DNA of 10,766 nucleotides from Candidatus Adiutrix sp. (GTDB lineage: Bacteria; Desulfobacterota; Desulfarculia; Adiutricales; Adiutricaceae). The DNA is taken from positions 1 to 10,766 of the forward strand of contig JAISRV010000163.1 of the NCBI GenBank assembly GCA_031273445.1, written 5' to 3'. Below, in pieces: positions 1 to 6,798 of the stretch; the first letter of the stretch is position 1, and each line of letters opens with the position of its first letter. A model generated the notes under the pieces. The model saw nothing but the letters and a program-made list of their open reading frames with translations. It made no database searches and was not told the DNA's origin. The translations under genes and the position numbers were made by a program.

Positions 1-442
1 AAACATACTTGTCTATAGTCTCCACATACTGTTTGCCCATGGTCACCGGCTTCTTCTGCTTCAGAACGCGCACCAGGGCCGAATTGGGCTCGGTTTCAAA
101 GACGTTGCGGCCCAGCACCTTGCCCACGGGCGCCTCGAATATCTGGGCGTATACTTCGTTGGCGTAAAAAATTATGCCGTCGCCGGCGGCGGCGATGACC
201 CCTTCGCTGTACTGATCCATGATCGCGGACATCAACTCGTGGCCTCTTAAACGGACCACATTCAGCAGACGATCTTTCTTGATATCGCCCACTACCCGCC
301 GCCGCCCGTCCAGGATGGGCACAAGCGATCCAAAAGGTTCCAGGTCGTCCGGGTTGAGGTCATAGATGTCCTGGTCGATGGACAGGCCGGCGGCCGACAG
401 GGCCGGGACCAGGCGGCTTTTCATTATTTTTCCCAGTTTCAT
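1..442 (-). CDS. PAS-domain transcriptional regulator, probably sigma-54-dependent (N-terminal part)
   Basis: An uninterrupted minus-strand reading frame of 147 codons starts at the ATG at 442-440 and leaves the window at base 1. The protein begins MKLGKIMKSRLV. Residues about 1-65 form a basic, then acidic N-terminal segment, and residues about 68-130 look like a PAS sensor domain: EGVIAAAGDGIIFYANEVYA, then GKVLGRNVFE and NSALVRVLKQKKPV. This GRxVxE...NSxLxxVL pattern is common just upstream of the AAA+ domain in sigma-54 enhancer-binding regulators, but that domain and the DNA-binding end lie outside the window, so the class is inferred. A histidine kinase or other PAS protein is possible. 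A purine-rich AGAGAG lies about 8 bases before the ATG; Met7 is an alternative start with less support. It is transcribed divergently from the TRAP operon, whose upstream region carries a -24/-12 promoter candidate, so it is the likely activator of that operon, sensing its substrate or a breakdown product. Confidence 0.8.
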   Translation of the reverse strand, partial: MKLGKIMKSRLVPALSAAGLSIDQDIYDLNPDDLEPFGSLVPILDGRRRVVGDIKKDRLLNVVRLRGHELMSAIMDQYSEGVIAAAGDGIIFYANEVYAQIFEAPVGKVLGRNVFETEPNSALVRVLKQKKPVTMGKQYVETIDKYV

Positions 443-563
443 ATAACGTCTCTCTTATCCTGGTTCAGGCTCCGGGCCGTTAAAGTCGGGCGACGGTCGT
501 CGGGGGCGGGTCTGGATGTATTTTATAGTTTCGAATATAACACAATCGGGGTCGAGTGGCAAT

Positions 564-575
564 TTTGGCACCAAA
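564..575. promoter_or_regulatory. 12-bp palindrome, possible operator
   Basis: TTTGG-CA-CCAAA is an inverted repeat with five-base arms and a two-base centre. The bases from 566 on also read TGGCACC-N4-CGGC, which has the GG/GC spacing of a sigma-54 promoter on the plus strand but a poor -12 half, and it lies about 350 bases from dctP. It is more plausibly a protein-binding site than a promoter. It could be chance. Confidence 0.25.
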
Positions 576-684
576 TCGGCCTGGCTTGGAACTCTGGCTA
601 AAACAGTCTTTTGAAAAAGGCTCGACACATTAAGCAATTGAGAGAAATAACCATTATGTTTGACGTTTATGGTAGCAAAAATGC

Positions 685-705
685 CACTCAGGTCAGCCTT
701 GAGTG
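685..705. promoter_or_regulatory. Inverted repeat, candidate upstream activator site
   Basis: CACTCA at 685-690 and TGAGTG at 700-705 form a perfect six-base inverted repeat with a nine-base spacer. Its centre lies about 115 bases before the start expected from the sigma-54 promoter candidate at 784-799, a usual distance for an enhancer-binding regulator. The partner would be the divergent PAS regulator. The link is positional inference only. Confidence 0.35.
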
Positions 706-735
706 CCGAAAAAGCCACCTTTGGTTTAAACTCGC

Positions 736-763
736 TTAACAGCTATCTATTGTTTTTTATAAA
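736..763 (+). promoter_or_regulatory. Candidate sigma-70 promoter of the TRAP operon
   Basis: TTAACA at 736-741 and TATAAA at 758-763 are separated by 16 bases, each one mismatch from the sigma-70 consensus. Transcription would start near 770, leaving a leader of about 147 bases before dctP. The surrounding DNA is AT-rich, so chance matches are likely. It competes with, or may act beside, the sigma-54 candidate just downstream. Confidence 0.3.
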
Positions 764-783
764 TTTATACTAAAAATAGACCT

Positions 784-799
784 TGGCGCAATTTATGCT
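784..799 (+). promoter_or_regulatory. Candidate sigma-54 (-24/-12) promoter of the TRAP operon
   Basis: TGGCGCA-N4-ATGCT matches the sigma-54 consensus TGGCACG-N4-TTGCW with the invariant GG (785-786) and GC (797-798) in exact spacing and three mismatches elsewhere. Transcription would start near 810, about 107 bases before dctP. The adjacent divergent PAS regulator, of a type often found in sigma-54 activators, and the inverted repeat at 685-705 support this call. Confidence 0.5.
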
Positions 800-901
800 T
801 ATTGATCTCTGACAAAACGATGTCTTCTATTTTAAAACGCGAAATGGCCATTCCGCGGCGGCTCAGTTCTATCTTCAGCAGTCAGGCCGACCGTACAACA
901 C

Positions 902-910
902 TAAGGAGGT
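902..910 (+). promoter_or_regulatory. Near-perfect ribosome binding site of dctP
   Basis: TAAGGAGGT is fully complementary to the usual 16S rRNA 3' end and sits six bases before the dctP ATG at 917. It fixes the start codon and implies strong translation of the binding protein, the TRAP component needed in excess. Confidence 0.85.
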
Positions 911-916
911 TTTCCT

Positions 917-2038
917 ATGCGTACTCGTTTTCTGGCAACTCTTTCCGCCCTGGCCCTGGTTTTGACGCTGGCCGCCTGCGACGGCGGAGTGATGAACAAG
1001 CCTCAGAGCAGCGGCGCCGTCGCCGAAAAGCAAAGCTTTAACTGGCGGCTGGCCAGCGTCTGGGGCGACGGCACCTTTCAGTTTGAAGGCGACCGCCGTT
1101 TCGCCGAAACGGTCACTAAGCTGTCCGATGGCCGCCTGACCATCACCGCCTACGGCGCGGGCTCAATCGTTCCCACCACCGGGGTTTTCGACGCGGTCCG
1201 CAACGGCACGGTGGAATCCGGCGGCGACTGGCCTTCCTACTGGACGGGCTTTAACACCGCCTTTGACCTGCTGGGCTCCCAGGTGCTGGGTTTCAACAAC
1301 TATGATTATATGAACTGGATTTACGGGGCCGGCGGTCTGGCTTTCTACAAAGAGCTTTATGGCAAATACGGCATGGAATATTTTCCGGTGGCCATGAGCG
1401 GCATGGAATCGGGCATCCGTTCCACCAAAAGGATCGCCAAACTCGAGGATCTGGCCGGCATGAAAATCCGTTTCGCCGGGTTGATTCAGGGCGAACTGAT
1501 TCAGAAATTCGGAGTGACCCCGGTGTCCATGAGCCTGCCCGAAGCTTACGAAGGACTCCAGCGCGGGGTCATCGACGCCATGGAATTTTCCGCGCCGATC
1601 AATGACGAAGCGGCCAAGCTCCAGGAAGTGGCCAAATACTGGCTGGCTCCCGGCTGGCATCAGACCTGCTCCGTTTATGGAGTTATGATCAACCAGGACG
1701 CCTACAACAAGCTGGACGACGAATTGAAGCTGATCATTGAAAAGGCGGCCAAGGCTGTGGGTCTGGAAACCATGGCCGAATACGGCTGGGGCGATTCGGT
1801 TGGCACCAACAAAATGATCGACTACGGCGTGGAGGTCAACTGGCTCGGCGAGGAAGATCTGGACCGCCTTGAAGCGGCCAAAAACGAGGTTATGGTTAAG
1901 CTGTCCCGCGAGAATCCGGATTACGCCAAATTGGCCAAGGCCCAGATGCAGTATTTCAAAGATTACGACCGTTACCGCGCCTTCCTGGGCGACTGGAGTT
2001 TCGGCCGCACCCCCAAGGCCTACCCTGACCTGCCCTGA
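917..2038 (+). CDS. dctP: TRAP transporter substrate-binding lipoprotein DctP
   Basis: This is the extracytoplasmic solute receptor of a TRAP transporter, which captures an organic acid and delivers it to the DctQ/DctM membrane complex. At 373 residues it is slightly longer than usual because of its signal and linker. The N-terminus is a lipoprotein signal with a hydrophobic stretch (residues 5-20) and lipobox LAAC, so Cys21 would be acylated; Asp at +2 would favour retention in the inner membrane where that rule applies. The family signature is present: GMKIRFAG at 181-188 with Arg185, the residue that usually pairs with the substrate carboxylate, then the YEGLQRGVIDAMEF segment (211-224). 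PGWHQ and the acidic residue at 223 resemble the TakP-like subgroup that binds 2-oxo acids and related monocarboxylates, but substrate cannot be assigned. It heads the operon, and hairpins after its stop may raise its level relative to the permease. Confidence 0.93.
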   Translation: MRTRFLATLSALALVLTLAACDGGVMNKPQSSGAVAEKQSFNWRLASVWGDGTFQFEGDRRFAETVTKLSDGRLTITAYGAGSIVPTTGVFDAVRNGTVESGGDWPSYWTGFNTAFDLLGSQVLGFNNYDYMNWIYGAGGLAFYKELYGKYGMEYFPVAMSGMESGIRSTKRIAKLEDLAGMKIRFAGLIQGELIQKFGVTPVSMSLPEAYEGLQRGVIDAMEFSAPINDEAAKLQEVAKYWLAPGWHQTCSVYGVMINQDAYNKLDDELKLIIEKAAKAVGLETMAEYGWGDSVGTNKMIDYGVEVNWLGEEDLDRLEAAKNEVMVKLSRENPDYAKLAKAQMQYFKDYDRYRAFLGDWSFGRTPKAYPDLP

Positions 2039-2041
2039 TTA

Positions 2042-2068
2042 TCCGCCGCGCGGCGTCGGCGGAATTTT
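2042..2068 (+). terminator. Intercistronic hairpin with short T-run after dctP
   Basis: TCCGCCG (2042-2048) pairs perfectly with CGGCGGA (2057-2063) across an eight-base loop, followed by ATTTT. The GC-rich stem with only four T residues suggests a leaky terminator or a 3' stabilising structure, placed just after the dctP stop. Either would keep dctP message above dctQM message. Confidence 0.5.
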
Positions 2069-2090
2069 CCCCGGCGCCACGTCTCCCTCT

Positions 2091-2110
2091 CAACAACGCG
2101 GGGATTGTTG
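2091..2110 (+). repeat. Second intercistronic hairpin before dctQ
   Basis: CAACAA (2091-2096) and TTGTTG (2105-2110) form a perfect six-base stem with an eight-base loop, about 80 bases before the dctQ start. It is AT-rich and weaker than the 2042 hairpin and has no T-run. It may be a processing or stabilising element, or chance. Confidence 0.3.
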
Positions 2111-2188
2111 AAATTCTACCCGAAGGCCCGGACGCCGGCCTTACAATGGCGACGGCGAAGAATCCTCCGGGGCGCAGAGGCTCCTTTC

Positions 2189-2740
2189 ATGTCAACAATT
2201 TATAAAATAACCGCCGCCATTGACCAGATCAGCGACTTTCTCGGCAAAATCGCCATGTCTCTGGCCATGATCCTGTTGGGCGTGGTGGTCTTCGAAGTCA
2301 TCAGCCGCCGGTTCTTCAACGCCCCCACCGTCTGGACCTATGAACTGAGCTCAATGCTTTTTGGGGCCTTCATCATGTTCATCATGCCTTACGGCATGTT
2401 GCGCAAGGTCAACGTGTCGGTGGACCTGATCACCCGGAAATTTTCCCTCAAAACTCAACAAATAATCGACCTGGTCACTTACTTCATATTCTTCTTTCCT
2501 TTCATGCTGGTGCTGCTGTACGGCGGCTATAAGTTCGCCCTGTCCTCGTGGCAGGTGCAGGAGACCAGTTGGTCCAACTGGAAGCCGCCGCTGTATTACT
2601 TCAAAACGTGTATCCCGGCGGCGGCCTTTTTCACCCTGTTGCAGGGCGTTTCCGAATTTCTCAAGCGCCTGATGGTTCTGATGGGGCGCCCGGCCGTGCC
2701 CGGCGAAGAGGTTCCGACAGAGGAGGTCAACCATGGCTGA
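2189..2740 (+). CDS. dctQ: TRAP transporter small permease subunit DctQ
   Basis: This is the small four-helix membrane subunit that partners DctM in TRAP uptake. The chosen start, MSTIYKITAA, has AGAGG eight bases upstream and gives a 183-residue protein of normal length. The frame stays open upstream to a TTG at 2105, but that stretch is basic and unlike DctQ, so it is left out. Hydrophobic segments lie at about 21-38, 52-70, 96-115 and 138-155. Family features are RRFFNAPTVWTYELSSMLFG (40-59), NVSVDLI (75-81), where an HVxVDLI-like motif is usual, and the WKPPLYYFKTCIP stretch (131-143) before the last helix. The C-terminal tail is acidic. Its last eight bases overlap the start of dctM, which suggests translational coupling and a fixed DctQ:DctM ratio. 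Confidence 0.92.
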   Translation: MSTIYKITAAIDQISDFLGKIAMSLAMILLGVVVFEVISRRFFNAPTVWTYELSSMLFGAFIMFIMPYGMLRKVNVSVDLITRKFSLKTQQIIDLVTYFIFFFPFMLVLLYGGYKFALSSWQVQETSWSNWKPPLYYFKTCIPAAAFFTLLQGVSEFLKRLMVLMGRPAVPGEEVPTEEVNHG

Positions 2741-4052
2741 GTTCATTCTGCTGGCCATGTTCATCGCTCTGATTATCGGCATCGCCTCCAACCATCCCCT
2801 AGGCTTCGTACTGGGCGGAGTGGGCCTCATCGCCGGTCTGATCGGTTGGGGCGCCGCCTCCTTCAACATCATCGTCAATCAGACCTACGCGGTGATGAAC
2901 AACTATCTGCTGATCGCCATACCCATGTTCGTGCTGATGGCCAATTTTCTGATGTACAGCGGCGTGGCCGACGGCTTGTTCGAATCGGTCCGCCTGATTT
3001 TGGGCACCCTGCGAGGCGGCTTGGCTGTGGCCGTGGTTTTGGTGGCCACGGTTTTCGCGGCCACCACCGGCGTGGTCGGAGCTTCGGTGCTGACCATGGG
3101 CCTGTTAGCCATCCCTATCCTGGACCGCTATAAGTACGATCGGGGCCTGACCGCCGGGGTGGTCTGCGCCGGGGGGTCTTTGGGCATCCTGATTCCGCCG
3201 AGCATCATGCTGGTCTCCATGGCCTCTTTAGCCCAGATCTCGGTGGGCAAGCTCCTGCTGGCGGCCATCGTGCCCGGCCTGCTCCTGTCGCTGTGCTACA
3301 TAATCTACGTCATAGCGGCCTGTCGCCTCAAGCCGGAAAAAGGACCGGCCATGACCCGCGAGGAATTGGCCAAATATCCCATGAGTTTCCGGATCAAAGG
3401 CTGCCTGATCAACCTGGCGCCGCCGGTCATTTTGATCCTGGGCGTCCTGGGGACCATCTTCACCGGCACGGCCACCCCGACCGAAGCCTCGGCCTGCGGG
3501 GCCTTCCTGGCCCTGATTCTGACCTTTTTCTACCGCAAGTTCAGCCTCGGAATGGTTCGTGATTCTCTTTTGGATACGGCCAAGACTTCCTGCATGTGCT
3601 TTGTCATCATGATCGGGGCCAACAGCTTCTGCGCCATTTTCATGGGCCTCAACGGCTCCCAGACTGTGGCCGCCTTTGTCCATAATCTGGGGCTCAGCGG
3701 CGGCGCGGTTCTAATCGTCATGCTGATCTTGATTTTCGCCATGGGCTGCTTCATAGACTGGATCGGCATTGTGGCCATCTGCCTGCCCATCTTTCTGCCC
3801 ATCATGGACACTTACGGCTACGACCGCCTCTACGTCTGCGCCGTAGCCGCGGTGGTCATGCAGACCTGCTTCATGACCCCGCCCTTCGGCTACGCCTTGT
3901 TCTACATCAAGGGCATCATGCCCGGCGACTGGTCGATGCTGGACATTTATAAAGGCGTCATCCCCTTCCTGATCATCATCCTCTTTGTGACGGCCATGAC
4001 CCTGATTTTCCCTCAAGTCGTGCTGTATCTGCCGGGCCTGTCCAGTCTCTGA
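2733..4052 (+). CDS. dctM: TRAP transporter large permease subunit DctM
   Basis: This is the transport subunit, about twelve helices, that moves the substrate inward with sodium or protons. It has 439 residues, a full-length DctM of the IT superfamily. Recognisable motifs are TTGVVGAS (111-118), GGSLGILIPPSIMLV (147-161) in the first half, GTATPTEAS (245-253), and MTPPFGYALF (391-400) in the second half. These are the repeated loops that form the substrate and ion sites in this fold. GAGGAGGT lies within the end of dctQ, a few bases before the ATG, and fixes the start. It overlaps dctQ by eight bases and is followed after 32 bases by the alcohol dehydrogenase, so transport and catabolism share one message. 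Confidence 0.95.
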   Translation: MAEFILLAMFIALIIGIASNHPLGFVLGGVGLIAGLIGWGAASFNIIVNQTYAVMNNYLLIAIPMFVLMANFLMYSGVADGLFESVRLILGTLRGGLAVAVVLVATVFAATTGVVGASVLTMGLLAIPILDRYKYDRGLTAGVVCAGGSLGILIPPSIMLVSMASLAQISVGKLLLAAIVPGLLLSLCYIIYVIAACRLKPEKGPAMTREELAKYPMSFRIKGCLINLAPPVILILGVLGTIFTGTATPTEASACGAFLALILTFFYRKFSLGMVRDSLLDTAKTSCMCFVIMIGANSFCAIFMGLNGSQTVAAFVHNLGLSGGAVLIVMLILIFAMGCFIDWIGIVAICLPIFLPIMDTYGYDRLYVCAVAAVVMQTCFMTPPFGYALFYIKGIMPGDWSMLDIYKGVIPFLIIILFVTAMTLIFPQVVLYLPGLSSL

Positions 4053-4084
4053 GGCCGCCGCGTCGCTAAATAAAGGAGAAGACT

Positions 4085-5251
4085 ATGACCATAATCAAAC
4101 CCGTGCCCTTTAAAATCCCCTCGGCGGTCATCACCGGACTGGGTAGCGTTAAAGAAAATTTGCTTGATCAAGTCAAAGGTTTCGACGCCCGCCGGGTGCT
4201 GATCGTCAGCGATCAGGCGCTGATCAAGACCGGTTATGTGGACGAACTGAAAGGATTCCTCAAAGACGTCGAGACTGAAGTTTACGCCAACATCGAGCCC
4301 GAGCCATCCATTGAAAACATGGAAGAAACTCTGGCTTGGTGTTCCGGCAAAAAATTCGACGTCTTCATCGGTCTCGGCGGAGGCAGCGTCATCGACAGCG
4401 CCAAGATGCTGGCCGCTCTCCTGGCCCACGATGGGAAGGCGCGCGACTACGTAGGCGGCCCGAAAACTTTTGAGAAACTCGGCGCGCCCACCATCATGAT
4501 TCCCACCACCAGCGGCACCGGGGCCGAGGTCACGGTGAACGTGGTTTTCAAGGACAAGGCGGCCAAACTCAAAAGAGTGGCCGTGAGCCCTTATCTCATG
4601 CCCAACGTGGCCATCGTCGATCCCTTGTACACCATGACCGTGCCGCCGGCGGTCACCGCGGCCACGGGCATGGACGCCCTGACCCACGCCATTGAGGCCT
4701 ACACGGCCATGAAGGCCACCCCCTTGACCGACCTCTTCGCCGAGGACGCCATTGTCCGCATCGGCCGCTCCATCCGCACAGCGGTGACCGCCGGCGGCAA
4801 CGTCGAGGCTCGCCTGGACATGTCCCTCGGCTCCCTGTTCGGGGGCATCGCCAACGCCGGCGCCTCGGTGGGCGCGGTCCATGCTCTGTCTTACCCTCTC
4901 TGCGGCGAGTTCAACCTCTCCCACGGGGCGGGCAACGCCTTGATGCTGCCTTACGTGGCCGAACTCAACATGATGGGCAACATTAAAAAGTTCGCCCGCA
5001 TCGCCGCTCTGCTGGGCGAGGCGACCGAAGGCTATTCGGACCGAGACGCGGCCGAACTGGCCGTAAAGTCCATCAAGCGCCTGTCGCAGGATATCGGCAT
5101 TCCGCCGCGCATGAGCGAGTTCGGCATCACCGCCGAGGTTCTGCCGCGCTGGGCCAGGACGGTCATCGAAACCCAGACCCGGCTTTTGAGCAACAACCCC
5201 CGGCGCCTGACTGAAAAAGACGTGCTGGCCATTTACGAAGCCGCCTTGTAA
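4085..5251 (+). CDS. Iron-containing alcohol dehydrogenase (group III)
   Basis: This 388-residue protein belongs to the iron-dependent alcohol dehydrogenase family, cytoplasmic enzymes that interconvert an alcohol and an aldehyde or ketone with NAD(P)H. The N-terminal half has the nucleotide-binding GLGGGSVIDSAK (96-107) and PTTSGTGAE (140-148) motifs. All four expected metal ligands are visible: Asp197 and His201 in GMDALTHAIEAYT, His266 in GAVHALSYP and His280 in LSHGAGNA. The enzyme should therefore be active. AAGGAGA at 4073-4079 sits just before the ATG. It lies between the transporter and the CoA-transferase gene, and an acylating aldehyde dehydrogenase is three genes on, so the pair probably interconverts alcohol, aldehyde and acyl-CoA. 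Subfamilies include lactaldehyde reductase (FucO), sulfoacetaldehyde reductase (SarD), ethanol and 4-hydroxybutyrate dehydrogenases; the substrate cannot be fixed from sequence alone. Confidence 0.93.
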   Translation: MTIIKPVPFKIPSAVITGLGSVKENLLDQVKGFDARRVLIVSDQALIKTGYVDELKGFLKDVETEVYANIEPEPSIENMEETLAWCSGKKFDVFIGLGGGSVIDSAKMLAALLAHDGKARDYVGGPKTFEKLGAPTIMIPTTSGTGAEVTVNVVFKDKAAKLKRVAVSPYLMPNVAIVDPLYTMTVPPAVTAATGMDALTHAIEAYTAMKATPLTDLFAEDAIVRIGRSIRTAVTAGGNVEARLDMSLGSLFGGIANAGASVGAVHALSYPLCGEFNLSHGAGNALMLPYVAELNMMGNIKKFARIAALLGEATEGYSDRDAAELAVKSIKRLSQDIGIPPRMSEFGITAEVLPRWARTVIETQTRLLSNNPRRLTEKDVLAIYEAAL

Positions 5252-5274
5252 CTTGGAGCTTAGCGGAGCGTCTC

Positions 5275-6774
5275 ATGCAAGCCATACCCAATAATCTGCG
5301 CCAGCACGAGACATCGGCAGCCGAAGCGGCCGCTCTAATCCAGAGCGGCCGAACTCTGGCCGTCGGCGGCTACACCTCCGCCGGCTACCCCAAGGCCGTT
5401 CCCCGGGAATTGGCCGCCAGAAAACGGGCCGGGGAGCCGCTGGCCGTCAATCTCCTCAGCGGTTCGCTGGTAGGGCAGATTGATGAACTGCTGGCTGACC
5501 TGACCATCCGCCGGACGCCCATGTTCGAAAGCCCGGCCATGCGGCGGGCGGTCAACGAGCGCCGCATGGTCTATGTCGAGCAGCAAATCGCCAAGTTGCC
5601 GCGCCTATTGCGGTCCGGAGCTTTGGGCGGCATTGACGTGGCCGTGGTCGAGGCCTTGGGTTTTACTGAAGAAGGGCGCCTGATCCCAACCTCGTCGGTG
5701 GGGCTGATGCCGCTGCTGCTGGAAATGGCCGACCGGATCATCGTCGAAATAAATTCGGCTCAGCCAGCCGGACTGGAAGGTCTGCATGACGTCTATCTGC
5801 CGGGCCGACCGCCGGAGCGGCGGCCCATTCCTCTGCTGCATCCAGCTCACCGTTTCGGCGAGCCCTTTGTCCGAGTTGATCATGACAAAATCCGGGCCAT
5901 CGTCCGCACCGACGAGCCGGATCAGGCTCCGGCGCCCGAGGCCCCTTCCGGGATAATGGTCCAGGTGACCGCCAACCTGCTCAACTTTCTGGAACTGGAA
6001 GCGGCCCGTCGCTGGCCGGGGGGACTGCCGCCCATCCAGAGCGGCGTGGGCAACTTGGCCTACGGCCTGGTTACCGCCCTGGGGCGATCGTCTTTCCGCG
6101 ACCTGAAATTTTTTTGCGGCACTCTCAATGAGGCCGGCATGGAACTGCTGCTTTCCGGCCAAGCCGTGGCCGCCTCCACCAGCGCGGTTCAGATGACGCC
6201 GAGGGTTACTGAAATACTTCGTAACCATGGTCACAGCCTGAGGAAATCCCTGGTCATCAGGAACCAGGAAATCACCAACGACGTCGAACCGGCCGCCCGC
6301 CTGGAGATTCTGGCCCTGAACACCGGCCTGGAAGCGGATATTTACGGCAACGTCAACACCAGTCACATCGCCGGCGCCCAGGTGGTCAACGGCATCGGCG
6401 GCGGAGCCAATTTCGCCCAGAACTCGGGCCTGTCAATTATGCTGCTGCCGTCCTGCGGCAAAGGCGGGGCCATCAGCACCATCGTCCCCATGACTCCCCA
6501 TGTGGACATCTGCGAGCACGATGTGGACGTGCTAATCACCGAGCAGGGCGTGGCCGACCTGCGGGGCAAGGACGACGTCGAACGCGCCGAAGCCATCATC
6601 GCCAACTGCGCCCATCCGGCCTACCGGGAACATTTGCGCCGCTATCTTGACCGGGCGGTGGCCTTGGTCGGCGGGCATCATCCCCAACTTCTCAACGAAG
6701 CCTTTGATTGGCATAGGCGGCTGAAGGAAACCGGCAGCATGGCCGAGTCAGGGATTTTCAGCTCCGGGGGGTGA
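5275..6774 (+). CDS. Acetyl-CoA hydrolase/CoA-transferase family protein with altered active site
   Basis: This 499-residue protein is a clear homologue of the Ach1/Cat1/YgfH (ScpC) CoA-transferases, which move CoA between acyl-CoA and a free acid. It has the N-terminal domain (GGYTSAGYPKAVP at 31-43; GGIDVAVVEA at 118-127), the mid-protein QSGVGN (255-260), and a C-terminal domain with DIYGNVNTSHIAG (355-367), STIVPMTPHVD (401-411), ITEQGVADLRG (421-431) and NCAHPAYR (444-451). The odd point is residues 277-294. YgfH-type enzymes recalled from family knowledge read W/Y-T/S-E-V-L-Q there, the Glu forming a CoA thioester. This protein aligns without gaps as FFCGTLNEAG, placing Gly282 at the Glu position. 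The later GGSGDF motif is also changed, to GGGANF (375-380). Citrate lyase alpha (CitF), which needs no such Glu, appears to have Gly at this place. It may transfer CoA without an enzyme thioester, have another chemistry, or be inactive. GGAG at 5265-5268 supports the start; the neighbouring gene is a CitE-type lyase. Confidence 0.88.
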   Translation: MQAIPNNLRQHETSAAEAAALIQSGRTLAVGGYTSAGYPKAVPRELAARKRAGEPLAVNLLSGSLVGQIDELLADLTIRRTPMFESPAMRRAVNERRMVYVEQQIAKLPRLLRSGALGGIDVAVVEALGFTEEGRLIPTSSVGLMPLLLEMADRIIVEINSAQPAGLEGLHDVYLPGRPPERRPIPLLHPAHRFGEPFVRVDHDKIRAIVRTDEPDQAPAPEAPSGIMVQVTANLLNFLELEAARRWPGGLPPIQSGVGNLAYGLVTALGRSSFRDLKFFCGTLNEAGMELLLSGQAVAASTSAVQMTPRVTEILRNHGHSLRKSLVIRNQEITNDVEPAARLEILALNTGLEADIYGNVNTSHIAGAQVVNGIGGGANFAQNSGLSIMLLPSCGKGGAISTIVPMTPHVDICEHDVDVLITEQGVADLRGKDDVERAEAIIANCAHPAYREHLRRYLDRAVALVGGHHPQLLNEAFDWHRRLKETGSMAESGIFSSGG

Positions 6775-6798
6775 CCGCCGGCCAGAGTCAGGAGAAAA

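Larger units (their letters stand above)
443..916. promoter_or_regulatory. Divergent intergenic regulatory region
   Basis: This 474-base gap separates the PAS regulator (minus) from dctP (plus) and is clearly more AT-rich than the flanking genes, especially at 720-800. I see no convincing gene in it. It holds, left to right, a palindrome at 564-575, an inverted repeat at 685-705, a sigma-70-like promoter at 736-763, a sigma-54-like promoter at 784-799, and the dctP ribosome binding site at 902-910. The size is large for two simple promoters, which fits enhancer-type control in which the activator binds 100 or more bases upstream. A promoter for the regulator gene was not clearly identified; TATAAA on the minus strand near 522-527 is a possible -10 box without a good -35. 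Confidence 0.6.

Noticed and set aside
455-718. 87-codon minus-strand ORF between the regulator and dctP
   Set aside because: It lies in the AT-rich regulatory gap, has a proline-rich tail, no ribosome binding site I can see and no recognisable motif, and overlaps the candidate operator sites.
802-1041. 79-codon plus-strand ORF overlapping the start of dctP
   Set aside because: Starts without a good ribosome binding site, ends in an arginine-rich run typical of an out-of-frame reading of GC-rich DNA, and overlaps the well-supported dctP signal peptide.
4013-4924. 303-codon minus-strand ORF
   Set aside because: It is antisense to the iron alcohol dehydrogenase, whose four metal ligands are intact. 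The Gly/His/Asp-rich composition is typical of a reverse-strand shadow.
6109-6115. Seven-T run just before the altered active-site residue as a possible frameshift error
   Set aside because: The frame continues intact to the normal C-terminus with all family motifs, so a single indel is excluded. Only two compensating errors could explain the altered segment, and the other local frames do not restore the expected Glu.
5605-6366. 253-codon minus-strand ORF
   Set aside because: Antisense shadow of the CoA-transferase homologue; no ribosome binding site or family motif.
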